Below are positions 9,091 to 22,466 of a stretch of DNA of 32,739 nt, one piece after another. Made by a program: the position numbers and the translations under genes. Position 1 is the first letter of the stretch; each line of letters starts with the position of its first letter. Source of the DNA: Gemmatimonadota bacterium (GTDB lineage Bacteria; Gemmatimonadota; Gemmatimonadetes; Longimicrobiales; Gaopeijiaceae); NCBI GenBank assembly GCA_030550695.1, contig JAUQOX010000003.1, positions 1 to 32,739 on the forward strand. The letters run 5' to 3'. Below the pieces are notes generated by a model. That model searched no databases and was not told where the DNA came from. It saw only the letters and a list, made by a program, of their open reading frames with translations.

Positions 9091-9624
9091 TCACCCCTCG
9101 CAGAGCACCGCATCCACCCGCTCCATCTCCGTGGGGTCCAGACCCAGGCGATGGTAGAGAACCAGATCCACCAGGCGGCTCGTCATGGCCAGCTCCGCCT
9201 CCTTGTGTTCGCAGGCCTCCCCCTCCAGACAGGAAGCGTGCTCCTGGAAGGCCACCACCTGAGCGGCCAAGAAACGGAGGATGTCGTCCACCACGTCGGG
9301 GCGGGGACGGGGAGGGGTGGGGGAATCGGGCTGCACCTGGTCCAGAAGAAGGCCCCGGACGAAGGCAAGGAGACCCGGGAACGCCATTTCGGTAAGGAAA
9401 CTCTGCTCGAGTCGCTCCTCCCCCGTGAGCTTTTCCCATTCCAGGTCGTTCCAGAAGAGCTCCCGGGCCGTCTCCAGCAAGTACAGGCGTTCCCGGTCTC
9501 CCTCGTCGGGAGGAGGCTGGTCGAGGGGAAGGGGGGGGAGAGGCCGCCCCAGGATCTCCCCGATCTGCTTAACCCGGCCGGCCAGAAGGGTGGTTTCCCT
9601 GGTGCTCATAAGGCCTGACGGCAC
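9091..9624 (-). CDS. Hypothetical protein, predicted largely helical, with a Cys/His cluster
   Basis: Codirectional 177-aa ORF in a housekeeping array; start GTG 9624 or ATG 9609 (MSTRETTLLAG...). Protein-like composition with QEHASCLEGEACEHKEAE. No family recognised by eye. Confidence 0.75.
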   Translation of the reverse strand: MPSGLMSTRETTLLAGRVKQIGEILGRPLPPLPLDQPPPDEGDRERLYLLETARELFWNDLEWEKLTGEERLEQSFLTEMAFPGLLAFVRGLLLDQVQPDSPTPPRPRPDVVDDILRFLAAQVVAFQEHASCLEGEACEHKEAELAMTSRLVDLVLYHRLGLDPTEMERVDAVLCEG

Positions 9625-9709
9625 GAAGATGAGGCGGGAAGAAGGGTATCGTGGGCAAGATACGGCCCCGGCGGCGCCGGGAAAATACCCACACCCCCGA
9701 CCCCCGGAC

Positions 9710-10501
9710 CTACCCCCCGGGCCCGCCGGCCTCAGGGGACTTGCGGCGGTCTATGCGGGAAGCCAAGGCATCGTACCAGGTGCGGGGCAACAGCCGTGCC
9801 GCCCAGACCACCGCTCCCAGACGCCTGGGGAACACCAGGCTCTTCTTCCGGGCCCGGATCCCCCGGACCATCCGCTCCACGGCATCGTCAAGGTCCAGGA
9901 GGAAGGGCATGGGATGGCGGTTATGGGAGGTCATGGGCGTCTTCACGAATCCCGGAGAGATCACCGTTACCCAAACCCCGGTGCCCCGGAGGTCGAGACG
10001 CAGGCTTTCGAAGAAGTTGGTCAGGGCAGCTTTGCTGGCGGAATAGGCGGCGGACAGGGGGAGCCCCCCGAAGCCGGCAAGACTGCTCACGGCCACCAAG
10101 TGGCCCGTCCGCCGGCCCAGCATTTCGGGAAGGACGGCTTCGACGGCGTAGACAGCCCCCAAGAAGTTGGTGCGGATGACCCGCTCCACCGCCTCGGCGT
10201 CGAAGTTCTCCACGCGGGTGTTGATGCTGATGCCGGCGTTGGCCACCAGGAGATCCACGGGTCCCAGGTCCTGACGGGCTCCCTCCACAGCCTTCAGGAC
10301 CTCGTGCCGCACCGTGACGTCGCAGACATACACCGCGGCCCTGCCCCCCGCGGCGGCCACCTCCGCGGCCAACTCCTCCATGGGCTCCCTCCGCCGGGCC
10401 AGGAGGGCCACTGCGTATCCTTCCCGGGCCAGACGCCGGGCCAGCCCCCGCCCCAGCCCGGACGAGGCTCCGGTGATCACGCAGACAGGCCGTACGGACA
10501 T
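9710..10501 (-). CDS. SDR-family NAD(P)-dependent oxidoreductase
   Basis: MSVRPVCVITGASSGLGRGLARRLAREG (TGxxxGxG), NAG, SSLAGFGGLPLSAAYSASKAAL (YxxxK). ATG at 10501; the longer tool start runs into the terminator and tRNA. Confidence 0.95.
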   Translation of the reverse strand: MSVRPVCVITGASSGLGRGLARRLAREGYAVALLARRREPMEELAAEVAAAGGRAAVYVCDVTVRHEVLKAVEGARQDLGPVDLLVANAGISINTRVENFDAEAVERVIRTNFLGAVYAVEAVLPEMLGRRTGHLVAVSSLAGFGGLPLSAAYSASKAALTNFFESLRLDLRGTGVWVTVISPGFVKTPMTSHNRHPMPFLLDLDDAVERMVRGIRARKKSLVFPRRLGAVVWAARLLPRTWYDALASRIDRRKSPEAGGPGG

Positions 10502-10550
10502 GTGCCGCCTTCCCGAAGGGGGCGTCCGGCCTTTGCCGGAGGTTCCAGGG

Positions 10551-10582
10551 AAAAAAAGCCCCCGGAGAATTTGCCCGGGGGC
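10551..10582 (-). terminator. Rho-independent terminator downstream of tRNA-Met
   Basis: Minus strand GCCCCCGG-GCAAATTCT-CCGGGGGC-TTTTTTT: perfect 8-bp stem and seven Ts. Confidence 0.9.
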
Positions 10583-10600
10583 CGACGACGTGGGACAAGA

Positions 10601-10674
10601 TGGCGGAGGAGGGACTCGAACCCCCGACACGCGGATTATGATTCCGCTGCTCTGACCGACTGAGCTACTCCGCC
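10601..10674 (-). tRNA. tRNA-Met (CAU), elongator-like
   Basis: GGCGGAG TA GCTC AGTCGGTCA GAGC A GCGGA ATCATAA TCCGC GTGTC GGGGG TTCGAGT CCCTC CTCCGCC A folds as a 74-nt cloverleaf with a 7-bp acceptor stem. Anticodon CAT. No encoded CCA. Elongator Met versus lysidine-modified Ile2 cannot be settled by eye; the initiator is unlikely given the paired 1-72 and the anticodon stem. Confidence 0.95.
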
Positions 10675-10709
10675 GACCAAGGAGAAGCTCATGAGGCGAA
10701 GAGGGGGTG

Positions 10710-14159
<3,450 letters not shown>

Positions 14160-14215
14160 CCGGGCAACGCGCCTGGGGTCGGGGCTTTCCGCCCTCCGTC
14201 CGCCGGGATCTCCCC

Positions 14216-15808
14216 TCAACGCGCCGGATCCTGATCGAAGAGCACAAAGGGGAAAGGAAGGTCCGTCTCTCCCTCTCCCTTCTCGGCCAGCGCCCCCGGC
14301 AGGGCTTCCACCACATCCTCCGGGGTGAGACTGACCCCCAGGCCGGTCCGAAGGGCCGCCCTCCCCGACACGAACAGCCCCAGGGCCGCCGCCTCGGCAG
14401 GGCGGTTTCCTTGAGCCAGAAACCCCCCCACGACTCCCGAAAGGACATCCCCCATCCCCGCAGCCGCCAGGTCCGACGATCCGGCCGTGTCGACGAGGAG
14501 ACGCCCCTCGGGGGTGGCCACCAAGGAGGGCATTCCCTTGAGAAGCACGGTACACCCGAAGCGGAGGGCCGCCTCCCGGGCCACCTCCGGCCGGTTGCGG
14601 ACAATGGACGCCGTAGGGAGGCCGGTGAGTCTGGCCATTTCACCGGGGTGCGGGGTCACCACCACGTCCCGGATCTTGCTCACCTCCTCCAGGGGGGGGG
14701 CCCGCCCGGCCGCCACCAGGTTCAGGGCGTCGGCATCCATCAACAGGGGCCGACGGTCCTCCGTCTCCAGAACCCGCCGGAGGATCCCCTCACCTTCGGG
14801 CTCCGTCCCCAATCCCGGCCCCACCGCCACGGCCCGGGAGGCCTCCACCGCCTCGGCCAGGGCCTCCGGGTCCGAGGCGTCGATGTACACCGCCTCGGGG
14901 ACCGACCCCTGGAGCACGACCCGGTTTTCCGGGGGCGAGGCGATCCGGAGGAACCCCACCCCTCCCCGGAGGGCCGCCCGTCCTGCCAGGATAGCAGCCC
15001 CCGCCATCCCGGAACGCCCGGCCACCAGAAGAAGGGCGCCCACAGCGTTCTTGTGGGTGTCCGGTTCCCTCCGGGGCAGGCGCAAACGAACCCAGCCGGG
15101 GGTGACGAGGAGTCCCCTGAAGGTACCCTCCTCCACCGGCGGAAAGCCGATCTCCACCACCACCAGCCTTCCCACCCGGGCGCGTCCGGGGTGGAGGAGA
15201 CTCCCCAGCTTGGCTCCGCCGAAGGCCACCGTCACCTCTGCCTGGACGGCCTCGCCCGGTACGGCCCCTGTCACCGCATCCACCCCCGAGGGGATGTCCA
15301 AAGCCAGGACGGGGGGCCCGGCCCGATTCAGGGCCCGGATGGCCCAGGCCTGCCGCTCCCGGGGGGGGCCCGAGATCCCCGTGCCGAGGATCCCGTCTAC
15401 CAGGACTTCCGCCCGGGAAAGCTCGGCGTCGAGAAGCTCTTCCCTTCCCTGGAAGTCCGTATCCCGAAAGGTCCGGACACCCCAGCCGTGGAGGAGATCC
15501 TCCCCTTCCGGCCGGTCCCCCACCAGCACGGCGGTCACCGGCCGCCCCCAAGCCGCCAGGTTCCGAAGGAGAACCAGGGCGTCCCCACCGTTGTTGCCGG
15601 TCCCCACCAGGGCCGTGACCTGACCCCGGGGAAACAGATGCTCCAGGACCAGCGCAGCCGACCGCCCGGCGTTCTCCATGAGGGTCGCCTCGGGTACTCC
15701 GAGTTCCTGGATGGCATAGCGGTCGAAAGCGGCGCTTTCAGCCCCCGTGGGCGCCCCCACCACGGGCCGTCCGAAAGGGCGTTGAGACGAGGGTGGAAAC
15801 GCAAACAC
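14216..15808 (-). CDS. nnr: Bifunctional NAD(P)H-hydrate epimerase / ADP-dependent NAD(P)H-hydrate dehydratase
   Basis: 530 aa; N-terminal YjeF domain (MENAGRSAALVLEHL...VGTGNNGGDALVLLRNLAAWG), C-terminal YjeF kinase-like domain (DADALNLVA...VTPHPGEMARL...GSSDLAAAGMGDVLSGVVGGFLAQG). Confidence 0.96.
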   Translation of the reverse strand: MFAFPPSSQRPFGRPVVGAPTGAESAAFDRYAIQELGVPEATLMENAGRSAALVLEHLFPRGQVTALVGTGNNGGDALVLLRNLAAWGRPVTAVLVGDRPEGEDLLHGWGVRTFRDTDFQGREELLDAELSRAEVLVDGILGTGISGPPRERQAWAIRALNRAGPPVLALDIPSGVDAVTGAVPGEAVQAEVTVAFGGAKLGSLLHPGRARVGRLVVVEIGFPPVEEGTFRGLLVTPGWVRLRLPRREPDTHKNAVGALLLVAGRSGMAGAAILAGRAALRGGVGFLRIASPPENRVVLQGSVPEAVYIDASDPEALAEAVEASRAVAVGPGLGTEPEGEGILRRVLETEDRRPLLMDADALNLVAAGRAPPLEEVSKIRDVVVTPHPGEMARLTGLPTASIVRNRPEVAREAALRFGCTVLLKGMPSLVATPEGRLLVDTAGSSDLAAAGMGDVLSGVVGGFLAQGNRPAEAAALGLFVSGRAALRTGLGVSLTPEDVVEALPGALAEKGEGETDLPFPFVLFDQDPAR

Positions 15809-15954
15809 GATGAGCCGCCTGCCTGGTCAGCCCTCCGGGTGCGAGGGGGAAACGGGGAGGTCCTTGGCCGGCGGGACCTGGCGCAAGGGGGGGGCCGGGA
15901 ACCGAACCACCCTTCCGCTGCGGCCCCCCTCAGGGCCCGGCCCGCTGGAGAGAT

Positions 15955-16158
15955 CTACTTGTAGCTCTGGCCGATGGTGCGGCCGAAGGTGATCTCCCCG
16001 TTGTCGATGCGAATATTGAAGCCGCATTCAGGATTGGAGCAGACCCAAGCCTTGTAGCGAATGGAGGCGCCGTCCCGGCCGTAGTCCGAAAGGGGGAGCA
16101 ACATCCCCTTATCGCACTTCTGGCAGCGAGGAAACTTCACTTCTTCCACCATGATCAT
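15955..16158 (-). CDS. Small zinc-ribbon-like protein (67 aa)
   Basis: MIMVEEVKFPRCQKCDKGMLLPLSDYGRDGASIRYKAWVCSNPECGFNIRIDNGEITFGRTIGQSYK; CxxC and CxxxxC pairs. Codirectional between nnr and the Minf_1886-like gene. Confidence 0.75.
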   Translation of the reverse strand: MIMVEEVKFPRCQKCDKGMLLPLSDYGRDGASIRYKAWVCSNPECGFNIRIDNGEITFGRTIGQSYK

Positions 16159-16224
16159 CCCCTCCCAACGTCGGTTCCGTCCTTGGGCCCTTACCCGAAC
16201 CGGAAGCCGGCGGGCCCTTTCGTC

Positions 16225-16623
16225 CTACCCCAAATCCCCGGGGCGCAGGCGGCCACCCCAGGGATACGCCCTTTCGAAGACCTCTTCGAAGTCGTAGACG
16301 TTGTCGAAATCCTCTCTGCGATCTTCCTCGCGCTTCACCAACAATCCGCACTCCACCAGGGCAAAGACGATTTCCCCCAGGTCCTGGGTGCTGTGGATCC
16401 CCCAATAAGCCAACACCGTTCGAGCCATGGGCCCGAACTCTTCCACCGCCAGGTCCCGGACGCCCCAGGCCAGTTCCTCCCCCGAGATATGCCGGGGCTG
16501 GTCCAGGCCGGACAAGACCCGATTCAGCGCCGCCAACACGAACAGGTAGGCCTTGCCGTGGTAGCGGGCGTTCTGGGCCACCAGGCGGTGCAGGATCTCG
16601 TCGGCCAACTGCAAGTCGCTCAT
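16225..16623 (-). CDS. Minf_1886-family conserved hypothetical protein
   Basis: ATG at 16623: MSDLQLADEILHRLVAQNARYHGKAYLFVLAALNRVLSGLDQPRHISGEELAWGVRDLAVEEFGPMARTVLAYWGIHSTQDLGEIVFALVECGLLVKREEDRREDFDNVYDFEEVFERAYPWG. Resembles the family first named from Verrucomicrobia/Planctomycetes genomes (TIGR04138, from memory). Confidence 0.75.
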   Translation of the reverse strand: MSDLQLADEILHRLVAQNARYHGKAYLFVLAALNRVLSGLDQPRHISGEELAWGVRDLAVEEFGPMARTVLAYWGIHSTQDLGEIVFALVECGLLVKREEDRREDFDNVYDFEEVFERAYPWGGRLRPGDLG

Positions 16624-16685
16624 GCAAGAAAAGTTAGCCGTTTCTGACCCGTCCGCTACCCCATTCCCGGGGTGGGCCCTCGCCG

Positions 16686-17981
16686 TCACACCGCCCCCAC
16701 CAGTTCGGGGTAGAGCGGAAACGCCCGGCAGAGCTCCTTGACCCGGGCCCGGACCGAAGCCCGCACCGACGCATCGAAGGGGGCATCCAAGATCTGGACG
16801 ATCCAGGCGGCGATCTCCTGCATTTCGGCCGCTCCCATTCCCCGAGTGGTAAGGGCAGGAGTCCCGATCCGCAAACCCGAGGTCACGAAGGGGGAGCGGG
16901 TTTCCCCCGGCACGGTGTTCTTGTTCACCGTGATTCCTGCTGCTTCCAGGGCATGCTCGGCCTCCTTCCCGGATAGATCCGGGTGGCTGGGACGAAGGTC
17001 CACCAGCATCAGGTGATTGTCCGTGCCTCCGCTCACCAGATGGATACCCCGGGCGATGAGACCGGCTGCCAACGCTTTGGCATTCTCCACGATCCTTCGG
17101 GTGTACTCTGCGAAGGTAGGAGAAAGGGCCTCCTTGAAGGCCACCGCCTTGGCGGCAATGACATGCATGAGAGGTCCTCCCTGGGTTCCGGGAAAGACCG
17201 CCTTGTCGATGGCTTTGGCGTGGGCCTCCCGGCAAAGGATCAGCCCCCCTCGGGGTCCTCGCAGGGTCTTGTGGGTGGTGGTGGTCACCACGTCGGCATG
17301 GGGCACCGGCGAGGGGTGGAGACCGGTGGCCACCAGCCCCGCGATGTGGGCCATGTCCACCATGAGGATGGCCCCCACCTCCCGGGCAATATCGGCGAAG
17401 ACCTCGAAGTCCAGGGTTCGTGGGTAGGCGCTGGCCCCGGCAATGATCAGCCTCGGCCGCTCTTTCCGGGCCTGATCCCGAAGGGCATCATAGTCGATGC
17501 GGCCGTCGCTCTCGCGGACACCGTAGGAAGCGACCTGGAAATAGAGGCCACTGAAATTCACCGGAGATCCGTGGGTGAGGTGACCGCCATGGCTCAGGTT
17601 CATGCCCAGGATCTTGTCACCCGGTTTGAGGAAGGCCAAAAAAGCCGCCATGTTGGCCTGTGCCCCGGCATGGGGCTGCACATTGGCATGCTCGGCCCCG
17701 AACAGGGCCTTCGCCCTTTCTCGGGCCAGTTCCTCCACCACGTCGGCGTATTCACACCCGCCATAGTAGCGCTTGCCCGGGAGTCCCTCGGCATACTTGT
17801 TCGTCAGGACGGTACCCATGGCCTCCAACACGGCCAGGCTCACGAAGTTTTCGCTGGCGATGAGTTCCAGTTGCGAGGCCTGACGCCGCGCCTCGGCCTG
17901 CACCGCCGCATAGACCTCCGGATCGATTTCCGCCAATCGGGAATACATCTTGCCCCTGACTTTCGTTGCTGGATGGTTCAT
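16686..17981 (-). CDS. glyA: Serine hydroxymethyltransferase
   Basis: ATG at 17981; [47 protein letters not shown]-lysine region [33 protein letters not shown]. Confidence 0.98.
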   Translation of the reverse strand: MNHPATKVRGKMYSRLAEIDPEVYAAVQAEARRQASQLELIASENFVSLAVLEAMGTVLTNKYAEGLPGKRYYGGCEYADVVEELARERAKALFGAEHANVQPHAGAQANMAAFLAFLKPGDKILGMNLSHGGHLTHGSPVNFSGLYFQVASYGVRESDGRIDYDALRDQARKERPRLIIAGASAYPRTLDFEVFADIAREVGAILMVDMAHIAGLVATGLHPSPVPHADVVTTTTHKTLRGPRGGLILCREAHAKAIDKAVFPGTQGGPLMHVIAAKAVAFKEALSPTFAEYTRRIVENAKALAAGLIARGIHLVSGGTDNHLMLVDLRPSHPDLSGKEAEHALEAAGITVNKNTVPGETRSPFVTSGLRIGTPALTTRGMGAAEMQEIAAWIVQILDAPFDASVRASVRARVKELCRAFPLYPELVGAV

Positions 17982-18046
17982 TACGCTGGTTCTTCCGTGA
18001 CGGGCCCGGCCCCGGGGCCCACCCTCCCCCACCCCATCCCACGCCT

Positions 18047-19219
18047 TTACCCCTCCCCCTTTCCCGAAACTTCCCGGGCGATCACCAGCCGGAGGATTTC
18101 GTTGCTCCCCTCGAAGATTTCCGTGCCCTTGGCGTCTCGCAGGAGACGTTCCACCGGAAAATCCCGCATGTAGCCGTAGCCCCCGAAGATCTGGACCGCC
18201 TCGTCGGCAATCCATACCGCATCTTCCGACGCCGTCGTCTTCGCCATGGCCGCCAGGGACCGTGCAGAGAAGGGAAGAGGAGATGTCGGCGGGCCCGTTT
18301 CCCCCTCCCTTTCCACGGCTTCGGCGGCCACCTGAAGAAGGCTCCATCCCCGGGCCAACCGGAGGGCCATCTCCGCCAACTTGAAACGGGTGGCCTGGAA
18401 GTGCAGCAAGGGCTGGCCGAACTGGACCCGCTGCCCCGCGTAGGCCAGGGCGTGTTCCATGGCCGCCCGGGAGATCCCCAGGGCCAGAGCCGCCACCCCC
18501 AAACGACCCACGTCCAGTGCCTTCTGAGCGTACCGAAACCCCAGGCCTTCCCCCCCCAGCAGCGCCCCGGGTTCCAGGTGGAGTTCGTCGAGCTCCACCT
18601 CCACCGTTTCACTGGCCGAGAACCCCAGGGTGGTTTCCCTCTTGCCCACCCGGTAACCCGGCTGCCTGGGATCCACCAGGAAAGCGCTGATGGAGCCTTG
18701 GGCGTCCTTGGCGAAAAGGACCACGAGCCCGGCTCGGCCGCCGTTGGTCACCCATTTCTTCCGGCCCCGGACGACGAACCCCGAGCCGGTCCTTTCGTAA
18801 CAGGTGGCCAGGGCCCGGGCGTCGCTCCCCGCGGCGGCTTCGGACAGCGCAAACGCCCCGAGGATCTCGCCGCGGGCCATGGCGGGAAGCCAGCGGGCCT
18901 TCTGCTCGTCACTCCCTTCCTGGAGGAGAAGAGCCGTGACGGGGCCGGAGTGGATGGCCACCCCGAGGGCCACGGACGGATCTCCCCAGGCAAGGGCCTC
19001 GAGGGCCACCAGGTAGGTCGGGAGATCCAGCCCCAGGCCTCCCCAAGCCTCGGGGATCCGCATCCCCAAGAACCCCAGCTCCCCGAGGCGGCGGAAAATG
19101 GCAGGATCCAGGGAACGAGCCCGATCCCAGGCTGGAGCCTTGGGGCGGAGCTCCCGTTGGGCCACCTCCTGGGCCAACGATTGGATCTCGACCTGTTCCG
19201 CCGTCAGTCGAGGGAGCAC
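18047..19219 (-). CDS. Acyl-CoA dehydrogenase family protein
   Basis: 390 aa; [99 protein letters not shown]. Confidence 0.97.
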   Translation of the reverse strand: MLPRLTAEQVEIQSLAQEVAQRELRPKAPAWDRARSLDPAIFRRLGELGFLGMRIPEAWGGLGLDLPTYLVALEALAWGDPSVALGVAIHSGPVTALLLQEGSDEQKARWLPAMARGEILGAFALSEAAAGSDARALATCYERTGSGFVVRGRKKWVTNGGRAGLVVLFAKDAQGSISAFLVDPRQPGYRVGKRETTLGFSASETVEVELDELHLEPGALLGGEGLGFRYAQKALDVGRLGVAALALGISRAAMEHALAYAGQRVQFGQPLLHFQATRFKLAEMALRLARGWSLLQVAAEAVEREGETGPPTSPLPFSARSLAAMAKTTASEDAVWIADEAVQIFGGYGYMRDFPVERLLRDAKGTEIFEGSNEILRLVIAREVSGKGEG

Positions 19220-19222
19220 GGC

Positions 19223-20080
19223 TCAGCCTTCGTAGCGGTAGAAACCCCGGCCGGTTTTCCTTCCCAGCCAACCCGCCGCCACGTATTTCCGCAACAGGGG
19301 GCAGGGCCGGTAGCGGTCTTCCCCCAGATCGCGGTGGAGTACCTCCAGGATGGCCAGACAGGTGTCCAGACCGATGAGGTCCGCCAGGGCCAGGGGCCCC
19401 ATGGGGTGGGACATCCCCAGCTTCATGACCGTATCGATGGCCTCCGGGGTGGCCACCCCTTCCTGAAGGGCGAACACGGCCTCGTTGATCATGGGCATGA
19501 GGATCCGATTGGCTACGAAACCCGGGGCATCGTTCACCTCCACCGGGGTCTTCCCCAGCTCCACGGCCAACTCCATGACCGCCCGGGTGGTTTCGTCGTC
19601 CGTGGCCAAGCCGCGGATCACCTCCACCAGCTTGAGGACCGGCACCGGGTTCATGAAGTGCATTCCGATGACCTTCGCCGGGCGGCGGGTGAAGGAGCCG
19701 AGACGCGTGATGGAGATGGAGGAGGTATTGGAGGCCAGGATGGCCTCGGGGGGCGCGGCCCGGTCCAGGATCCCGAACACCGAAGCTTTGAGTTCCACGT
19801 TCTCCGGCACGGCCTCCACCACGATCTGGGCCCCCTGGACCCCTTCCTCCAGGGACGTGGTGGTGACGATCCTCCCCAGCGCCGCTTCCTTGTCCTGTGG
19901 GCTGATGACCTCCTTCTTGACCTGCCGGTCCATGTTGGCCGAGATGGTGGCCAGGGCACGCTCCAGGGCCGCCGGGTCCGTGTCCACCAGGGTGACCCGG
20001 CGGCCCGCCAGGGCGGCCACATGGGCGATCCCGTTGCCCATGATCCCCGCCCCCACTACGGTCATGTTCTCAATCTTCAT
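19223..20080 (-). CDS. 3-hydroxyacyl-CoA (3-hydroxybutyryl-CoA-type) dehydrogenase
   Basis: ATG at 20080: [35 protein letters not shown]...[42 protein letters not shown]...[53 protein letters not shown]. Confidence 0.96.
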   Translation of the reverse strand: MKIENMTVVGAGIMGNGIAHVAALAGRRVTLVDTDPAALERALATISANMDRQVKKEVISPQDKEAALGRIVTTTSLEEGVQGAQIVVEAVPENVELKASVFGILDRAAPPEAILASNTSSISITRLGSFTRRPAKVIGMHFMNPVPVLKLVEVIRGLATDDETTRAVMELAVELGKTPVEVNDAPGFVANRILMPMINEAVFALQEGVATPEAIDTVMKLGMSHPMGPLALADLIGLDTCLAILEVLHRDLGEDRYRPCPLLRKYVAAGWLGRKTGRGFYRYEG

Positions 20081-21015
20081 GGCAATCTCTCCTCGGAATT
20101 TCCTCGTCGTCCCGGCCGCCCCCTGGAGGGGGGGGCAACGGGCGGTTCTTCCGCCAAAAAAAGGGGCCTCCGCTCGCGGGCCGCCGCACCCGGCCGAAGG
20201 CGACGGGTTCTCCAAAGCCCCAAGGCCAGTCCTGCCAGCACCGCCGTGGCGACCAAGGAGGCTTCGGGGCCGAAGTCCCCGCCCGTAAGCCAGGTCGGCC
20301 CCCGGAACTCGGCCTCCAGATGGGGCGTGTCCACCAGGTCGAGCCCGCTGAGGGGAACATCACCCAGGAAGGCCAAGGTCCAGTTCCAGCCCAAATGGGC
20401 CCCGCTCGCCCACCAAAGGCTGGCCGTCTTGAGGTAGACGACCCCCAGGAAGACGCCGGCCAGGACCAGGTTGGCCAACGCCCCCGGCGCAACACCGGGG
20501 TTCCAGCCGTGGAGCAGGCCGAAAACGGCGGACATGACGATCAGGCCCGCCGGAACGCCGTAATAATGCGAAATGCCCTGGAGGAGATAGCCCCGTGTCA
20601 AGGCTTCCTCGGCGGCGGCGGGGAGGGAAAGAACCCACAAAGTGGCCAGGCCCATAGACACCCAACTCCCTAGGCTCCCCCCTTCCCACCTCCACCCGAG
20701 GCCCCCCAGGAGGGCAATCCCCCCCAAAACGAGGACGGCCGCACCCGCCCCCAACCCGAAACCCGCCAAAGACTCCCCCCCCAAGGAAGGATGGAGGTAG
20801 AACCCCAAAGCCCCAGGCCCCCGCCCGTCCAGGGCCAGGGCGGCCCACCCACCCACCAGGGCGGCCCCCAGAACGGGGAGCCCTTGCCAGGGCAGCCCCT
20901 GCCAGGGGAGAAGGCTCAGGGTCAGGCCCGTGGCCAGAGCAGCCAGGAAAAAGACGCCGAGCCTGAGCCCTAGGGAGAAGACTCTCCGGCCCTCCTGCCG
21001 CAGCCTCGCCTCCAA
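20077..21015 (-). CDS. CPBP-family intramembrane glutamic endopeptidase
   Basis: 312 aa, multi-[15 protein letters not shown] (EExxxR), [41 protein letters not shown]. Coupled to the downstream dehydrogenase by ATGA. Confidence 0.88.
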   Translation of the reverse strand: MEARLRQEGRRVFSLGLRLGVFFLAALATGLTLSLLPWQGLPWQGLPVLGAALVGGWAALALDGRGPGALGFYLHPSLGGESLAGFGLGAGAAVLVLGGIALLGGLGWRWEGGSLGSWVSMGLATLWVLSLPAAAEEALTRGYLLQGISHYYGVPAGLIVMSAVFGLLHGWNPGVAPGALANLVLAGVFLGVVYLKTASLWWASGAHLGWNWTLAFLGDVPLSGLDLVDTPHLEAEFRGPTWLTGGDFGPEASLVATAVLAGLALGLWRTRRLRPGAAARERRPLFLAEEPPVAPPSRGRPGRRGNSEERLP

Positions 21016-21027
21016 GGCCCAGGCTCC

Positions 21028-22239
21028 TCAGCGGCGCTCCACCGAGAGGGCTACCGCTCCACCCCCCCCCAAGCACAGGGATGCCAGCCCCCAGGTGGAG
21101 CCCCGGTCCTTCATGGCGTGGAGAAGGGTCACCAAGATCCGAGCGCCGGAGGCCCCGATGGGATGGCCCAAGGCCACCGCCCCCCCATGGACGTTTACCC
21201 GACCGGGATCCACCCCCAGCTCCCGGATGTCGGCCAAGGCCTGTACGGCAAAGGCCTCGTTGAGTTCGAAGAGCTCGTAATCGCCTATTCCCTTCCCGTC
21301 CTTCTCCATGAGGCGGCGCACAGCATGGATGGGGGCGAAGAACAGTTCCCGGGGCTCCACGAATCCCGAGGCGTAGTTGGAGATCCAGGCCATGATGGGG
21401 AGCCCGTGGGCCTCGGCGAAGGCCTGGGAGGCCACCACCAGCGCAGCCGCTCCATCGTTGAGGCCTGGGGCGTTCCCCGCCGTCACCACCAGGGTGTCCA
21501 GTCCCGGAGGGGCATCGTTGGGGAAGGCCGGCTTGAGCTTGGCCAAAGCCTCCAGGCTGGTGTCGGCCCGGGGGCCTTCGTCGGTATCCACCAGGGTGGG
21601 CCCTTTCTTCCCCGGAACCTCCACGGGAACGATCTCCTCCTTGAACTTGCCGGCCTGCATGGCCGCGATGGCTTTCTGGTGGGATTCCAAAGCAAAACGG
21701 TCCGCATCTTCCCGGGTGATCCCGGCCTTGTGGGCCGTGTATTCGGCATACCCCCCCATATGGCACCGGCCGAAGGAGCACCACAGACCGTCGTAGATGA
21801 GGCCGTCCTGAAGGGTCTGATCGCCGAACTTGACCCCTCCCCGGTAGTTCCGGAGATAGTAAGGAACGTTGGACATGGACTCGAAACCCCCGGCCACCGC
21901 CACCTGGAGATCTCCCGCCTTGATGGCTTGGGCCGCCAGCATGACGGCCTTGAGGCCGGACCCACAGACCTTGTTGACGGTCACAGCCGGCACCCCTTCG
22001 GGGATCCCCCCGTGGAGGGCTGCCTGGCGGGCCGGGGCCTGGCCCACCCCCGCTCCCACCACGTTCCCCAAGATGACCTCCTCCACCGCCGCCGGCTCGA
22101 TCCCCGCCCTCCGGACCGCCTCGGCCACCGCAATGGCCCCTAGACGGGGGGCTTCCAGGGGGGCCAACCCCCCCAGGAAACGGCCGATGGGGGTCCGGAC
22201 TCCCGAAAGGATCACCGGGATCCTGGTCTTGTCGCTCAT
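21028..22239 (-). CDS. Thiolase family protein (acetyl-CoA acetyltransferase type)
   Basis: 403 aa; [85 protein letters not shown]. Confidence 0.96.
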   Translation of the reverse strand: MSDKTRIPVILSGVRTPIGRFLGGLAPLEAPRLGAIAVAEAVRRAGIEPAAVEEVILGNVVGAGVGQAPARQAALHGGIPEGVPAVTVNKVCGSGLKAVMLAAQAIKAGDLQVAVAGGFESMSNVPYYLRNYRGGVKFGDQTLQDGLIYDGLWCSFGRCHMGGYAEYTAHKAGITREDADRFALESHQKAIAAMQAGKFKEEIVPVEVPGKKGPTLVDTDEGPRADTSLEALAKLKPAFPNDAPPGLDTLVVTAGNAPGLNDGAAALVVASQAFAEAHGLPIMAWISNYASGFVEPRELFFAPIHAVRRLMEKDGKGIGDYELFELNEAFAVQALADIRELGVDPGRVNVHGGAVALGHPIGASGARILVTLLHAMKDRGSTWGLASLCLGGGGAVALSVERR

Positions 22240-22466
22240 GGCTTCTGGCCTCCCTCAGGGATGGGTTCGCTTCCGGCGGTACCCCGGCCGCCGGACCGGG
22301 AGGAAAGATAGGCGGCGAGGGCCTCCCCTGCACCCCGGTCCCCAAGACCGCCCCCGGGGAAACCCTTCGGGCGGTGCCACCCCGGCGCCGGGTTCCTCTG
22401 CCGCTTTGGCTAGGCCCACCCGGCACGGTCCGAGGGAAGTCCCCCCCTTCCCACTCCGGTGGCGGG
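22240..22466 (-). other. Hairpin-rich intergenic leader upstream of the thiolase (candidate structured RNA)
   Basis: 227 nt without a plausible gene. Several inverted repeats in 22330-22452 and the 12-mer GGGTGGCACCGC (minus strand, 22371-22382). Confidence 0.3.

Noticed and set aside
22371-22382. Calling a true T-box riboswitch from GGGTGGCACCGC
   Set aside because: The last consensus base differs, no Stem I/specifier or U-tract terminator was found, and the downstream gene is not an aminoacyl-tRNA synthetase or amino-acid gene. Kept only as a lead.
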